NCBI GenBank assembly: GCA_014529385.2 | Contig: CM043944.1 | Span: 175,733,740-175,797,739 of the forward strand | Source of the DNA: Adiantum capillus-veneris | Taxonomy: Eukaryota > Streptophyta > Polypodiopsida > Polypodiales > Pteridaceae | DNA: 64,000 bases | Reading direction: 5' to 3' | Shown: piece after piece, positions 33,195 through 43,236 of the stretch | Layout: every line of letters begins with the position of its first letter | How positions within the stretch are numbered: the stretch's first letter is position 1 | Program-made: the position numbers and the translations under genes | The notes under the pieces: generated by a model | The model's database searches: none | Told to the model about the DNA's origin: nothing | The model's input: only the letters and a program-made list of their open reading frames with translations

Positions 33195-33278
33195 CTATAA
33201 TCTCGTGTATATAAATCTGTCTCTCTCCATTAAGTAATCTACTCAATTATCTATTTAGCTACGTCTTATTTCCTAACA
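32474..33278 (+). mobile_element. Solo LTR of the Copia A/B family
   Basis: 805 bp, TGTTAAG...CCTAACA, flanked by TAACT on both sides (32469-32473 and 33279-33283). No internal domain remains, so the element was removed by recombination between its LTRs. TATA box TATAAAA at 32948-32954, CT run at 33158-33190, and CCGGCCA minisatellite at about 32721-32818. Its orientation is opposite to A and B. Confidence 0.96.
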
Positions 33279-33770
33279 TAACTCTCAGCTAGCACGTGGC
33301 TAAGATTCTACTCAAATTAGTCTTCATCGGTTCGTCCATTGAACACTAATTTGCATAAGGGCTATGAGCCACACCGGCTAAGAGCCATTGTCAGGCCAAG
33401 GGTAAGACCCAAATATTGGCATTCTTTGGGGTGATTGTTTTCAAGATTGAACAAATCTACCCAGGGAAGTATACATCGACGTTAATGCACAAGCAAGAGT
33501 CTTGTCATTACGGATGTTTAGGGTGTCATTTTTGCACTACATGTTTTCAGTGTGACACTCAAGCTGAGTTTTTGATAATCTTCAACTCACAGCAGTTGAT
33601 CTCTATAAGGAAGTATAGATGCAGCAATCAGTGGTGATAGCATGGCTGTCCACACGAGCTAGGCAGTTCACTTGTGTGGATTTCCTACTCTCTCTATAAC
33701 ACTACGGAGTGTCTATGGACATATTGTTTTGGGGTACGACCCGACGGGTGACTGCTACATCACCCCATAG

Positions 33771-33839
33771 GCATTGAGGATCATAGTTGATCTGCATTGA
33801 GGATCAAAGCTGATCTGCATTGAGGATCACAGTTTGATC
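33771..33839 (+). repeat. 23-bp tandem repeat, 3 copies
   Basis: Units begin GCATTGAGGATCA at 33771, 33794 and 33817. Confidence 0.9.
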
Positions 33840-34754
33840 TCTCTCAGTTAGACTTTCAAGGAAAGAATTCCGCAATCTACCACGCGGTAGCGGACAAACT
33901 CAACTTTTCAAGTTGATTCCAATCATTATGTACACGGTTAACTATGTTGGTTGCCGTTACCTGCTAGTTGAGCAGTTTCTACAAAGGGTCTTACCAAGGG
34001 GTTTGACTACGTAGATTTTAACCAAAGGGGTTGGATTGTGAAGGCAACACCCACGGTTCCCAGTGCAATGCTGTTTGTTTTTCAGGTAGGAGATGTGCTC
34101 CTCTCCATTTGAATACTGGTAAGTGAACATTACGTTCAAACCTCCAGGTACGCATCCATTAATTTGGTGTTATTCCATTTTTTGTATGCTTTGCTTGTTT
34201 TTTTTTAAAGAAGTACAAGTATGCTTGAATGTTACAGAGCCATGCCAAGGGCATGTCGGCACAAAGTATTTTGGGCCAAGTGTCCAATCTACCTTTTTGC
34301 CTTATGCTGTTACGAACCTACTTGTAGGGTTCGATTTGGCACATGTTGTCACATGGGATACAACATGGTCTAGGAACTCAAGGATTTTGGTTTAGCCAGT
34401 GTGGAGCATGATAATGAGGGTCCCTCTCACTCGCGTCGCAGAGTGTTTGTAGTTACCTCCACACACAAGTACAGCTTGTACTTGATGGATGTCACTTTTC
34501 CTGGCATCCTTACTTGAGACATATTCCACATGTGGAGAATATGAGTCTTTGGGACTGACACTGGCGCCCAATTCAAAATGATGTGTCACGACGAAGTCCC
34601 TAGGTGCTGGTCGCATCCGTTCATTAGACCAATTGACGCACACAGTATCGGGAAAAATTTCAGTGGCCAAAAATTGTCAGGTACTAAGTACAAACTTGTT
34701 GTGATTACAAGTGCTGTGAAACCACCTTAACGGAGGGTCGTTTCTACATATAGC

Positions 34755-34928
34755 AAAGTATGCTACGTTCATGAGAATGTCTCATGGTTGGTTCCTAGGT
34801 GTGACCGGGTTGTCACATTCTATTATGGTCCAACTTTTGCTACAAAGTATGCTACGTTCATGAGACGGTCTCATGGTTGGTTCCTAGGTGTGACCGGGTT
34901 GTCACATTCTATTATGGTCCAACTTTGT
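34755..34928 (+). repeat. 89-bp tandem duplication
   Basis: 34755-34843 repeated at 34844-34928 with few changes. Confidence 0.93.
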
Positions 34929-35387
34929 TGCAAGATTTTCACGTAAGTATCGTGGAAAGTCTCGTCATGGAATTGCGGTTTGGATATGTTTGTGTTAAAT
35001 GCATGCACACTAGGTGTTATGGGCCCTAGTGTTTAACACAAATTTATTTGGAGCGGCATGCAAATCCATGGACTTTATTCTTTCTACCCCTTTTGCACTG
35101 CTAGTGCAATCTCTCTTGCAGATTTAGTATGAGTTTACACCCTGACATACAAGGTGATGGCTGAGTATGGATGTTAGTGATTGGTTGCTGGAACCTCCAA
35201 TCTACCTTAAACCTAGTTGGTTGCCTCCATTCCATATCAAGTATATGGCTGGATACTCAATGGTTGAGTCATAGTTTTTCGTCAGTCGTGGAAGACTGTC
35301 TATAAGTGGTTGGGGAAAGTACCTCACTCTTACTATTGTTATTCATCCCACGTTGGATGGGCAGCTTACAAGTATTCTATTTAGTAC

Positions 35388-35456
35388 TAAAGGATATGCT
35401 AAGCGCATACGTTAGTAAACCGTGCTAAAGGATATGCTAAGAGCATACGTTAGCAC
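35388..35456 (+). repeat. 37-bp tandem duplication with internal inverted repeat
   Basis: Two units contain GGATATGCTAAG.GCATACG; ATGCTAAGCGCAT is itself nearly self-complementary. Confidence 0.85.
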
Positions 35457-35938
35457 AATGCATTCTGAATAGGTGATTCTCTCCTTATTCTAGAATTTGC
35501 TTAGGCTAGGTTTTCAACTTTGAACACCTGTTGTGGTGGGTTTGGATACCGATAGTTTCATAAGTCAAGGACTTAGTAGGTGTGCTGACAGAGTATGTTG
35601 GCATGTAACCTTTGTTAGGGGTGAACATGTGGTTCTGTGTGTTCCAAAATGTTCAGAAATCTGACATGAGGACACTCCCTATTCTATCTTTCAGTAGCTA
35701 TGAGCTTTTCAAGATACTCACATGAGTTATCATGAGTTACCATTTAGATAGGGGTGGTTGCAAAAGGACAACAATGTTGAAAATCAAGATGTTGCTCTTG
35801 GTTTCATTGAACCTTCTCACTGCACCAGGTATCGGTCATATGGACAATTGGCCCGTGTAGAGGATGCCAATATGGAAAACATCAGTGTTCTTACGAAGAT
35901 ACTACCACTTGTGTTTTCGAGGACGAAAACGCTTCTCC

Positions 35939-35951
35939 AAGGGGGGAGTAA
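35939..35951 (+). promoter_or_regulatory. Polypurine tract of E
   Basis: AAGGGGGGAGTAA abutting the 3' LTR. Confidence 0.9.
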
Positions 35952-36082
35952 TGTCAGTCCAAGGGCAGGGCCAAGGGCCAAGACGGACATGCGGTCAAGG
36001 GGCGCTATCTTTAGAGGCTAGGAGTCTATAAATAGCACGGTTGGGTGGACAGTTTCATGGTCCAATCCCCCGCGGTCTCACA
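35952..36082 (+). repeat. 3' LTR of E
   Basis: 131 bp, same length as the 5' LTR, TATA box TATAAATA at 36027-36034; about 10 substitutions against the 5' copy. Confidence 0.93.
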
Positions 36083-36136
36083 GATGTGCACGTGACACTC
36101 CATAGGAAGAAATCGTAGAGTAGAGCCAACTAGGTA

Positions 36137-37157
36137 TTAACTTCTCCTTACAAAGGAGGACCGCTTCACCGGAGGAGAACCATCATCCACAACAGAATCG
36201 GAATTTGACATGGCATGATCGGGTGAAGTAACTGGCTGCGATGTAGAGGGTACAGGGACAGGGATAGGGGTAAGATTAGGTGTAGGAGGTGGACGAGGAG
36301 GTAGGGAAGGTATAGGCTTGGATGCTGCCCCCTTTGCAGGTGTGCTAAAAAGCTCCATGAAAGTCACATCACGGCTAACTGTGGTGGTCGTGGCATGAGG
36401 ATCATAAAGATGGTATCCATCAGACTCTCGTGAATAGCCTTGGAAGATGAGCTTCTTCGCCTTGAAGTCTAAATTTTGTCGCTTCTCCTTTGGCACATGG
36501 ACAAAGGTCGGACACCTAAAAACTCAAAAGTGTGAGACCGAGGGCTTGCGCCCATAGTAAGCTTGATAGAGAGTCATGTCTTGCAAAGCATGGGTAGGAG
36601 AGCGATTCTGGATGTAAACTGCCGTGTTGCACACCTGTGCCCAGTAAACCCCATGCAAAGAAGCATGCCCGCCGAGCATCGCACGAGCCATCTCCATGAT
36701 AGCCCGGCTCTTCCGCTCAACAATTCCATTCTCACCCCTGGGAATGACTGTAGGGAGTAGTCAGCTGGCACTAGATGCCCTCTGACTTGCACCACTGGAC
36801 AAAGTCCTTTGAGGTGAACTCACCCCCTCTGTCTGAGCGAATACATTTGACGTGCAAGTCCTTCTCCTTTTTGACCATCATCTTCCAATTTCGAATGAAA
36901 CAGAAAGCCTCCGACTTGAGATTTGAGAACGAAGCCCAAGTGTACCTCCTGCAATCATCCAAAAGCACAAGAAAAAACTGTAAGCTAGAAAATGAAGGAG
37001 TGCTCATCGGGCCACATATATCAATGTGAACTAGTGCGAGTGGTGTTGAAGCTATGTTGGATGCCTGCTTTGGAAAGGCAACCATGTGTTGCTTGCCCAT
37101 CTGGCAAGCCTTGCATACACTTGATGAGGAGCGTATCGTTAGTAAACCCTCCACCAT
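36137..37157 (-). pseudogene. pol (IN): Copia fragment J: integrase and RT linker
   Basis: Minus strand. 36771-37157 holds the second half of the pre-integrase zinc domain (CKACQMGKQH) and the core with Asp in HIDICGPM and Asp in RSDRGGEF. A frame change then leads to a region resembling the end of integrase (36574-36795) and the linker with KAKKLIFQGYSRESDGY and a Pro-rich stretch (36137-36496). No gag, RT or LTR is attached. It differs in sequence from Copia A/B and C. Confidence 0.88.
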
Positions 37158-37700
37158 AGAGGTGCTAGCAGCCTACTGAAGATGCTGATAGCATAGATGT
37201 CCGAATCGTGCATACCATAGAGAAGAAGTTATATGGGTCTATGTCAAAGACGGTGAAGTCAACGACGAGGTTCTTGACAGGTTTGTGGATCTATGTCAAC
37301 GTCGATGACGAGGGTCTTGACGGGTCTGTGGATCCTTATGCCGATCCAAGGCACAAGGGGTACTAGGTGCTAGGATACTATGTCAACGGCGGTGATGACG
37401 ACGCTCCTCAGGCTGAATGTCAGAATTGGCTAGCACTATCGTGGTAAGGGACTGAAACCACCATGAGGCTAGGCTTGGGGATCTGTAACTATCAAGGGGC
37501 TGAAAAATCTGCTTCTACATGATGAAAACACTGATGATTCTTTGTTGAAAACGCTGAAGATACATGGCTGAAAACACTAGCTGCATGGCTCTGCAACGTT
37601 GAGCCTCCTTCTGCTAGTGCTGCCTCCTCTGCCCTCTGGCGTTGTCAATAGGCTGGATATATAGGTGCAAGTCATTGGGTCGACCAGCTTGGCTGAGAGG
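37158..37700. other. Unassigned region with short repeats
   Basis: Contains related GTCAACG.CGATGACGA units (37215-37410) and a 23-bp minisatellite. No gene seen. Confidence 0.6.
37499..37589 (+). repeat. 23-bp minisatellite, about 4 copies
   Basis: Units share the core CTGAAAACGCTGATGAT (degenerate). The same unit recurs at 61494-61592. Confidence 0.8.
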
Positions 37701-38121
37701 AGAGTCCACGATTTTATTAATAAATGGACTGAAAGAAAATTATTAATAAGTGACATGCTAGGGGTGGTTCACACGCGGTAAGTGCATATGCTAAAATGAC
37801 TATGCAAGAGAGGGTATGCAAGTGTGACCAGTCTGGACATGCATGTCCTACTAGAGGCTCGCAAAGTGCTAGGCTCAGCCCTAAGCTAGACTCATGATAG
37901 ACTATGGCAGAAGCATGTCTACGTACTGCAAGTGAAGTGTACATGTGACAGTTCTCCTCCCCCATCCACTTTGCATCGAGAGCCAAAAAGTGTTATTGGT
38001 GTACCTAGCTTACCTTTCTGTTCTTTTCTTGTTCCTTGTGACCTATTGGTAGCTCCTCTTATCACGGGACGTGCACCACGTGCCAACGAAAAAGAACAGA
38101 CTGAAGAGGCTTTCAGCACTT
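37701..38121 (-). other. Remnant of Gy4 (D) family 3' untranslated region
   Basis: On the minus strand LDAKWMGEENC (about 37945-37985) matches LNAKWMEEED near 40100, downstream of the integrase end in element G. This suggests a fragment of the same family; otherwise unassigned. Confidence 0.4.
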
Positions 38122-38763
38122 AAATAACAATTGAACTGAAAGAGAAGCATGTCACACAAGACAGGGAGTGGCGGAGTTCCACCTAGAGAGCACTGGCCCC
38201 AAACCTTGGCGCCCCTTTCGATATTTCTTTATATTGATTGAACTCAGTACAATGTCAACACTCGCGCTCTGCACCTTCACACTGTAGCATGTCAGAGACT
38301 GAGCCCTCTGTACATATTTAAAGGCCCTTGGCCTCAAAAGCAGCTACATGAAAAGCAGTAAACTCAAAAGCATAAGATCCTCAAAAGCAGCCAGCGCATA
38401 TTGTGGAAATCTGTACAATTTCCACTCAGCAACCAACACAAATCATGGACATCCGTACAGTGCCACATCAGCGTGACATCAAATTTTCGAGAGGTCCGTA
38501 TAGAAGCTGCCACGTTATCAGTTTGCTATGCAAAAGCCTCTTTGTGTGTGTGTGTGGGTCCAGTGATATAGGCCCCATCAGACGGGAACCTATAAGTTGG
38601 TAGCTCTTTAATTGTCATACTCAGCGAGGATCTTTAAGTTGGTGAGAACTTCTTCTACTTCTTCTTCTTCTTCTGCTTCTTCACTTAGGGTTTAGGCTCC
38701 TCGGCCAGGATTTGCAGGTTGACTTTGTTCTTCAGTGGCTTGACACGTCAGCAGTTTGTGACA
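38122..38763 (-). repeat. LTR of Gy4 family (element H), left end approximate
   Basis: Minus-strand start TGTCACAAACTG next to a polypurine tract. Text such as GGCGCCCCTTTCG.TATTTC matches the D LTRs. Only a stub of its internal region (38798-38881) remains before the next LTR. Confidence 0.8.
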
Positions 38764-38797
38764 TCCCCCTTCTTGAAAGCCCCCTTCTTGAAAGAAA
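38764..38797 (-). promoter_or_regulatory. Duplicated polypurine tract of H
   Basis: On the minus strand the CTTTCAAGAAGGGGG unit occurs twice in a row next to the LTR. D and G have a single copy. Confidence 0.85.
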
Positions 38798-38881
38798 GTA
38801 ATTGTCTGCGATTACCATATATCTGCAAAACAACTCAAGTTAGCTCAAAAAAAATTCCAAGAAACATTTCGAGGGATAATC

Positions 38882-39437
38882 TATAACAAGCTTGGACACT
38901 CCAAGCAAGAAATCAATAGCAACACACGAATATAAACTTCATAATTATTGAACTTTAATAGAGAGAGAGTTGACACGGCCCGACGTAGTTCCGTGCCCAA
39001 AGAGATTGGAACCAAAAACTGGCACCCCTTTTGTATTTCGTTTTCATTAATTATTGCAAAGTACAACTCCTGCGAGTCATCAGTTCTCAAGCTTTGTGTC
39101 CAGATGGTATGAAGAGTGAGGCCCTTGGGCTCCTTTTATTCTTACAAAGGGTTGCCAAAAGCAGAGCCCAAAAACAGTTAAACTCAAAAGCAAAGGATTC
39201 TCAAAGCAACTGGCTCCAAAAACTACCAAAAAGCAGCCAACCCAAAATACGGAATTTCATACAATCTTGCCACGTCAACAACCAGCGTGAAATGCGAAAA
39301 TCCGTACAATCTTCCATGCTAGCATGCCAGCGCGTTTTGCGGGATTCCGTATTGCTGCCATGCGGCTTGCTGTTCGTACAGCTGCCATGTCATCAGTCTG
39401 CCCGCAGGTAGTCATGCCACATCATCAGTTTGTGACA
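38882..39437 (-). repeat. 3' LTR of element G (Gy4 family)
   Basis: About 556 bp, minus-strand TGTCACAAACTGATG... start adjacent to its polypurine tract. Shares the CCCGACGTAGTTCCGTG block with D. The left boundary is estimated. Confidence 0.85.
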
Positions 39438-39456
39438 TACCCCCCTCTTGAAAGAA
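39438..39456 (-). promoter_or_regulatory. Polypurine tract of G
   Basis: Minus strand ATTCTTTCAAGAGGGGGGTA, almost the same as in D (60941-60958). Confidence 0.9.
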
Positions 39457-40142
39457 TTGTAATCGCCCTCAATCACGCCTGCAAAATAGACAAGCCATAA
39501 ACCAATTCAAGAGACACTGACTTTAAGCATCGACGCACTAAACATGACACATCTAGCACTTGTACAAAGACGAGAATCACATCACTTCACATTTAATCAC
39601 ATGATGGATCAAATCAATCACAGAAAAAATCATTCCAAATCCCAGAGCAAGACTGCTAGCAATGTATTTAGTAATCGCATCTAGATCCATCTCGGACCTC
39701 ACTGATGACGGATTAACTAATCCTTATTGCGATCATGTTTGTAGAGATTTTCAAGACCGAAATGCTACCGTTATTTCATCTTTCATTCTTGCATCAAACA
39801 CAGCCACATGTTAGAGTGTTCATGAATCAGAATCAGTTTCGGACCATGTCGAAGTACTTCTTTCATAAATTCATCCAACAGAATACTGTCATCCCATCAG
39901 TATCTCTGAAATCCAAAGGAAAATAAATGACTTTATTCTTTCTAGGTAATTTGTGACAAAGAAGCGGAGTAACTCCTCTCTTGTGGAGTCCTGCCTACAC
40001 CACATTCAACCTGTTGATCTCCGGGAACTCTTGGAATAGCAAAGCTAGACCAAAACCGTCAAGGTAAAGTTCCAAATCTAAGGGGTATCTGCTAGGTCCT
40101 CCTCCTCCATCCACTTCGCATTCAATGCCGGATAGTTCTTGA
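39457..40142 (-). other. G 3' untranslated region
   Basis: No frame supported. The corresponding D region (60376-60940) is also non-coding and of similar length. Confidence 0.65.
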
Positions 40143-40680
40143 CTAAGAACTGCCGTTTACTTTACCTTTATCTTTCCTTTCCTGGTGAGCTAGTATCTGT
40201 TTCAAAATAAGTATCTCCTTGCTCTGTTTCCCTTCAGGTTGCTCCTTAGGCTCCTTGTCGGCTGGCACCTCACCCATGAAATTTTTCAGCAGACTCACAT
40301 GAGAAGCATTGTGAATCTTCCAAGTTTTTGGCAACTTCGGTCTGAAGGATACATCATTGATCTTCTCTTGAATCTTTTTGTTTCCTTAGGTGTGCCTTCT
40401 CAAACCATAAGAGCACCCAATCACCTTCCTTCAGCTGCAAGTCACGTCGAATCTTGTCGGTTGCCCTCTCATGCCGTGCTTGAAACTTCTCAAGAGCCTT
40501 GTTAACCTTTTACAAATGTAGTACCCAAAAATCTTATGCTGGGTCTGGGGAATTCTTCGATCTACTAGCTGATTCCCTTTTTCCTGTCTTTCCTTATGCC
40601 TTGGGACTTGTGGGTAGCGTCTTTCACGTCTCCTGTCCATTGGCATGTTTGTCTCAATCATCGGAACCCTAAGACGCATT
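40143..40680 (-). pseudogene. pol (IN): Element G integrase C-terminus joined to gag remnant
   Basis: 40143-40334 reads MPKTWKIHNASHVSLLKNFMG, matching the integrase end of D (LPDTWKTHNAFHVSLF). The piece at 40431-40679 is a Lys/Arg-rich stretch that merges from gag-type to integrase-type sequence. The whole protease-RT-RNase H region is absent, so this is an internally deleted copy. Confidence 0.75.
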
Positions 40681-41400
40681 ATCAGCTAATCCCCTTTCTC
40701 TGGAATCCTTTGATGAACTTACATCTGGCTCCCCTGATTCATTCTTTTCAATTTTGCGGACTCTTTTCTTGATGAGGTGGATCCTATCCTGTCTGTAAGA
40801 TAAGTCAATGAGCCGGCATGCGTTCCGAATCGTTCCTTAGCATGTTGCATAAGTCCCTGAATAGAGGTAGACTTCTGGTTCAGACAATAGTCTCGAATCT
40901 CTTTTGGCAAACCACAAAAAAACTGCTCAATCTAGTCTTTCAAAGTAATCTTTCGAAATGAAGACACTGGCAAATGAGTATCCCAAAACCTCTGGCAGTA
41001 GTCATCCAATGTACCGTTCTCAGTCATTTTCAAGAGATGCCAAGCCATGATGACATCTGTTGAATATTCATCTAATATCCAAGTGGACATGAAAATTGTC
41101 TTGACTTTAAATCACGTCGCAGGTGCTTCTTTGCGTAACAACAGAGTAGACCACCATGTCGGTACAGTTCCTTTCAAGTAAGATGTTGCATTTTGCACCC
41201 TAGAATGTTTTGAGAACCGTCCTCCAGAGAAGGCGACGTCAAACTGTTGTACAAACTCAAGGGCTCAATAGGTGTCTTGGTAGTCTAAAAACGTCTCAAA
41301 TCTGACGGCCTGACTCCGTTCCTTGAACTCCTTGGTTTTCTTGTTGATCTGGTCACTATCAAAAGAGGACGAACTCTATTCCTCAAAATAGCTAGATTGC
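40681..41400 (-). pseudogene. gag: Element G gag
   Basis: On the minus strand, fragments parallel D gag: KKTKEFKE, FDVAFSGGRFS, TWWSTLLLRKEAP, then a CQRFWDTHLPVSSFRKITLKD string and the STSIQGLMQHAKERFG string. Several stops. Identification rests on the match with D. Confidence 0.8.
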
Positions 41401-41835
41401 CTTCCATGCCTTCTAGACTTCTTTTTTAAACTTCAAAATAATCTTGTCTTTGATGCTTAGAATTGAGGAGCCTTCTTAGCACCCTCAAATACTTCAATTG
41501 GCGCCTTCCCTGTGTGTTGTTGTAGGCAAACTTCACAAAGGGCAAGTACTTTTCCCATTTAGTCTTCTGATTCAAAATATAAGACTTCAATAAATCCAAT
41601 TCCATTGAATTGGCTTTCTCAAATTGCCCATCTGTCTGTGGGTGGAACGAGGAGAAGAACTGCAACTGTGTGGCAATGTTCTCCCAGATTGCCCTCCAAA
41701 ACAACCTAGTAAACCGGGGATCTCTGTCCAAAACATTGGACTCGAGCATGCCATATATTCGAAAAATCTGTGAGAAATAGTTTCGCCAAATGATAGGCTT
41801 AATTGTCTTTGTTACCAGTGTCGAAATGTGTGCGG
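41401..41835 (-). pseudogene. pol (IN): Element G integrase core, upstream of gag
   Basis: Reads VTKTIKPIIWRNYFSQIFRIYGM, then LDRDPRFTRLFW (Asp kept), HPQTDGQFEKANS (Glu kept) and LLKSYILNQKTKWEKYLPFVKFAYNNT. It lies upstream of gag on the same strand, which is the wrong order for a gypsy element. Either two truncated copies abut here or the element was scrambled. Confidence 0.85.
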
Positions 41836-42009
41836 TCTAGCTGGGAAGGTGCAAGACCTTTGGCTGTGAGAGTTTGTGATGAGAGTCACAAACACTTTAA
41901 GAAAAGTGTTTATGAAGAATCACCAACCCTCTTTCTAAATATGGTCTAAATTCTAAGAGTGTTCGTGGCAAGACAATCACAAAATCTCTCCCCTATTGTG
42001 CTTGGAAAT
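41836..42009. other. Flank of Copia B, left
   Basis: Unassigned; ends in the target-site copy GAAAT (42005-42009). It continues on the other side of Copia B at 47673. Confidence 0.6.
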
Positions 42010-42813
42010 TGTTAGGAAATAAAACGTAGCTAAATAGATAATTGAGTAGATTACTTAATGGAGAGAGACAGATTTATATACACGAGATTATAGAGTAGAG
42101 AGAGAGAGAGAGAGTACACACGATATACGTGGTGCACCCAATGTGGGCTACGTCCACGGGAAAGCAGCCACTCAATGGCTTTAGTACTTCAAAATAAGAA
42201 GTAGTTTACAAAGGGATTATACCCTAATGGAGCTCCCGCCTTGCTTCACTCTCACCACCTCACACTCACCTTGTTGCATCAACTTCACACACTATATAAT
42301 GTGTGTAGAAATGGCCTCCTTTTATAGGCCAAAAGGGCTGCCCTCTCTTATGAGAGACAGCCATGTGTAGCCGCCCTTGTGCGAATAAGCCCAAATCGGA
42401 CCCTCCAATCCGCCCATGTGTGGCCGCCCTTGAGAAGACAAGTCCGCTTTTGAATTCGGCCACCGGCCATTGACTTTCGACCACCGGCCACTGGCCATTG
42501 ACTTCCGACCACCGGCCATCGGCCATTGACTACCGGCCACCGGCCAACCGATCGGTTGTTTTCCGACCACTTTCTAGCCGCCGTCCGGCCATAATATTCC
42601 GGTGAAAAAGAATATTCCGGCAAAAAAAAATTCTCGGGGGCCTCCGCCCCCGAGGCCTTTAAAGTTGCCCCTAATTCTTGTCTGTGAAAATTTTTGGTTT
42701 CCGGTGAGTGATTTTCCTTCACGCACGATGGCTTCTCCTCATAATGGGGGCCTTACAAATGTGCGCTTTTACCATAGAAAATTACAAGGGTAAATCAGGC
42801 TCCATACTTAACA
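42010..42813 (-). repeat. 3' LTR of Copia B
   Basis: 804 bp, TGTTAAG...CCTAACA; CCGGCCA minisatellite at about 42460-42545; short GA run at about 42097-42115. Confidence 0.96.
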
Positions 42814-42830
42814 ATCTCCCACTTGGAGAC
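42814..42830 (-). promoter_or_regulatory. Polypurine tract of Copia B
   Basis: Minus strand GTCTCCAAGTGGGAGAT next to the LTR. Confidence 0.85.
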
Positions 42831-42873
42831 TGATCTCCAAACCAAACCTGTGATTGCTTTCCATTCTGGCTTC

Positions 42874-43236
42874 TTATCCTTGAATGCCGATTGAAGATGA
42901 GCAAAAGCTCAACTTCTCCTTGTTGACCACATTTGTAAACATGTCTGCATGATTTTTACTTGTATGCACCTTTCCTAGCTTTAGTTGTCCCTCTTCCAAA
43001 AGAGTGCGTATGAAGTGATATCTCACCTCAATGTGCTTTGTCCTTGAATGAAAGGCTGAGTTCTTCGCAAGATGGATAGCGCTTTGGCTATCACTGTACA
43101 AGACACAATTGTGTTGTTTGAATCCAAGCTCTTCTAAGAATCTGTGAAGCCACAGAATTTCTTTGCTTGCCTCCGTCATTGCTACATACTCTGCTTCCGT
43201 GGTAGAAAGTGAAACCACTTTCTGCAGCTTTGAAGC
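42874..43236 (-). pseudogene. pol (RH): Copia B RNase H
   Basis: STTEAEYVAMTEASKEILWLHRF, YSDSQSAIHLAKNSAFHSRTKHIEVRYHFI and SKNHADMFT give the acidic and His positions of copia RNase H. It is separated from RT by TAG at about 43234-43236. The frame ends at 42874. Confidence 0.93.

Larger units (their letters stand above)
33284..35938 (+). other. E internal region, right part, non-coding
   Basis: No gag-pol. Holds three local tandem repeats. The last codons before the polypurine tract read SRTKTLLQGG, which resembles the tail of some plant gypsy polyproteins and may be the only surviving trace of an autonomous ancestor. Confidence 0.6.
29750..36082 (+). mobile_element. Element E: non-autonomous LTR retroelement with 131-bp LTRs
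   Basis: Two 131-bp LTRs (29750-29880 and 35952-36082), primer binding site, polypurine tract and a 5-bp target duplication GATGT (29745-29749 and 36083-36087) define the unit. Over 6 kb between them no gag or pol can be read. Removing the nested solo LTR leaves about 5.5 kb. It fits the large non-autonomous class (LARD-like) but with TRIM-sized LTRs. About 10 LTR differences in 131 bp by hand count point to an old insertion. Confidence 0.92.

Noticed and set aside
37158-37600. CRISPR-like array of 23-bp units
   Set aside because: Units are contiguous without spacers, in a plant retroelement setting; an ordinary minisatellite.
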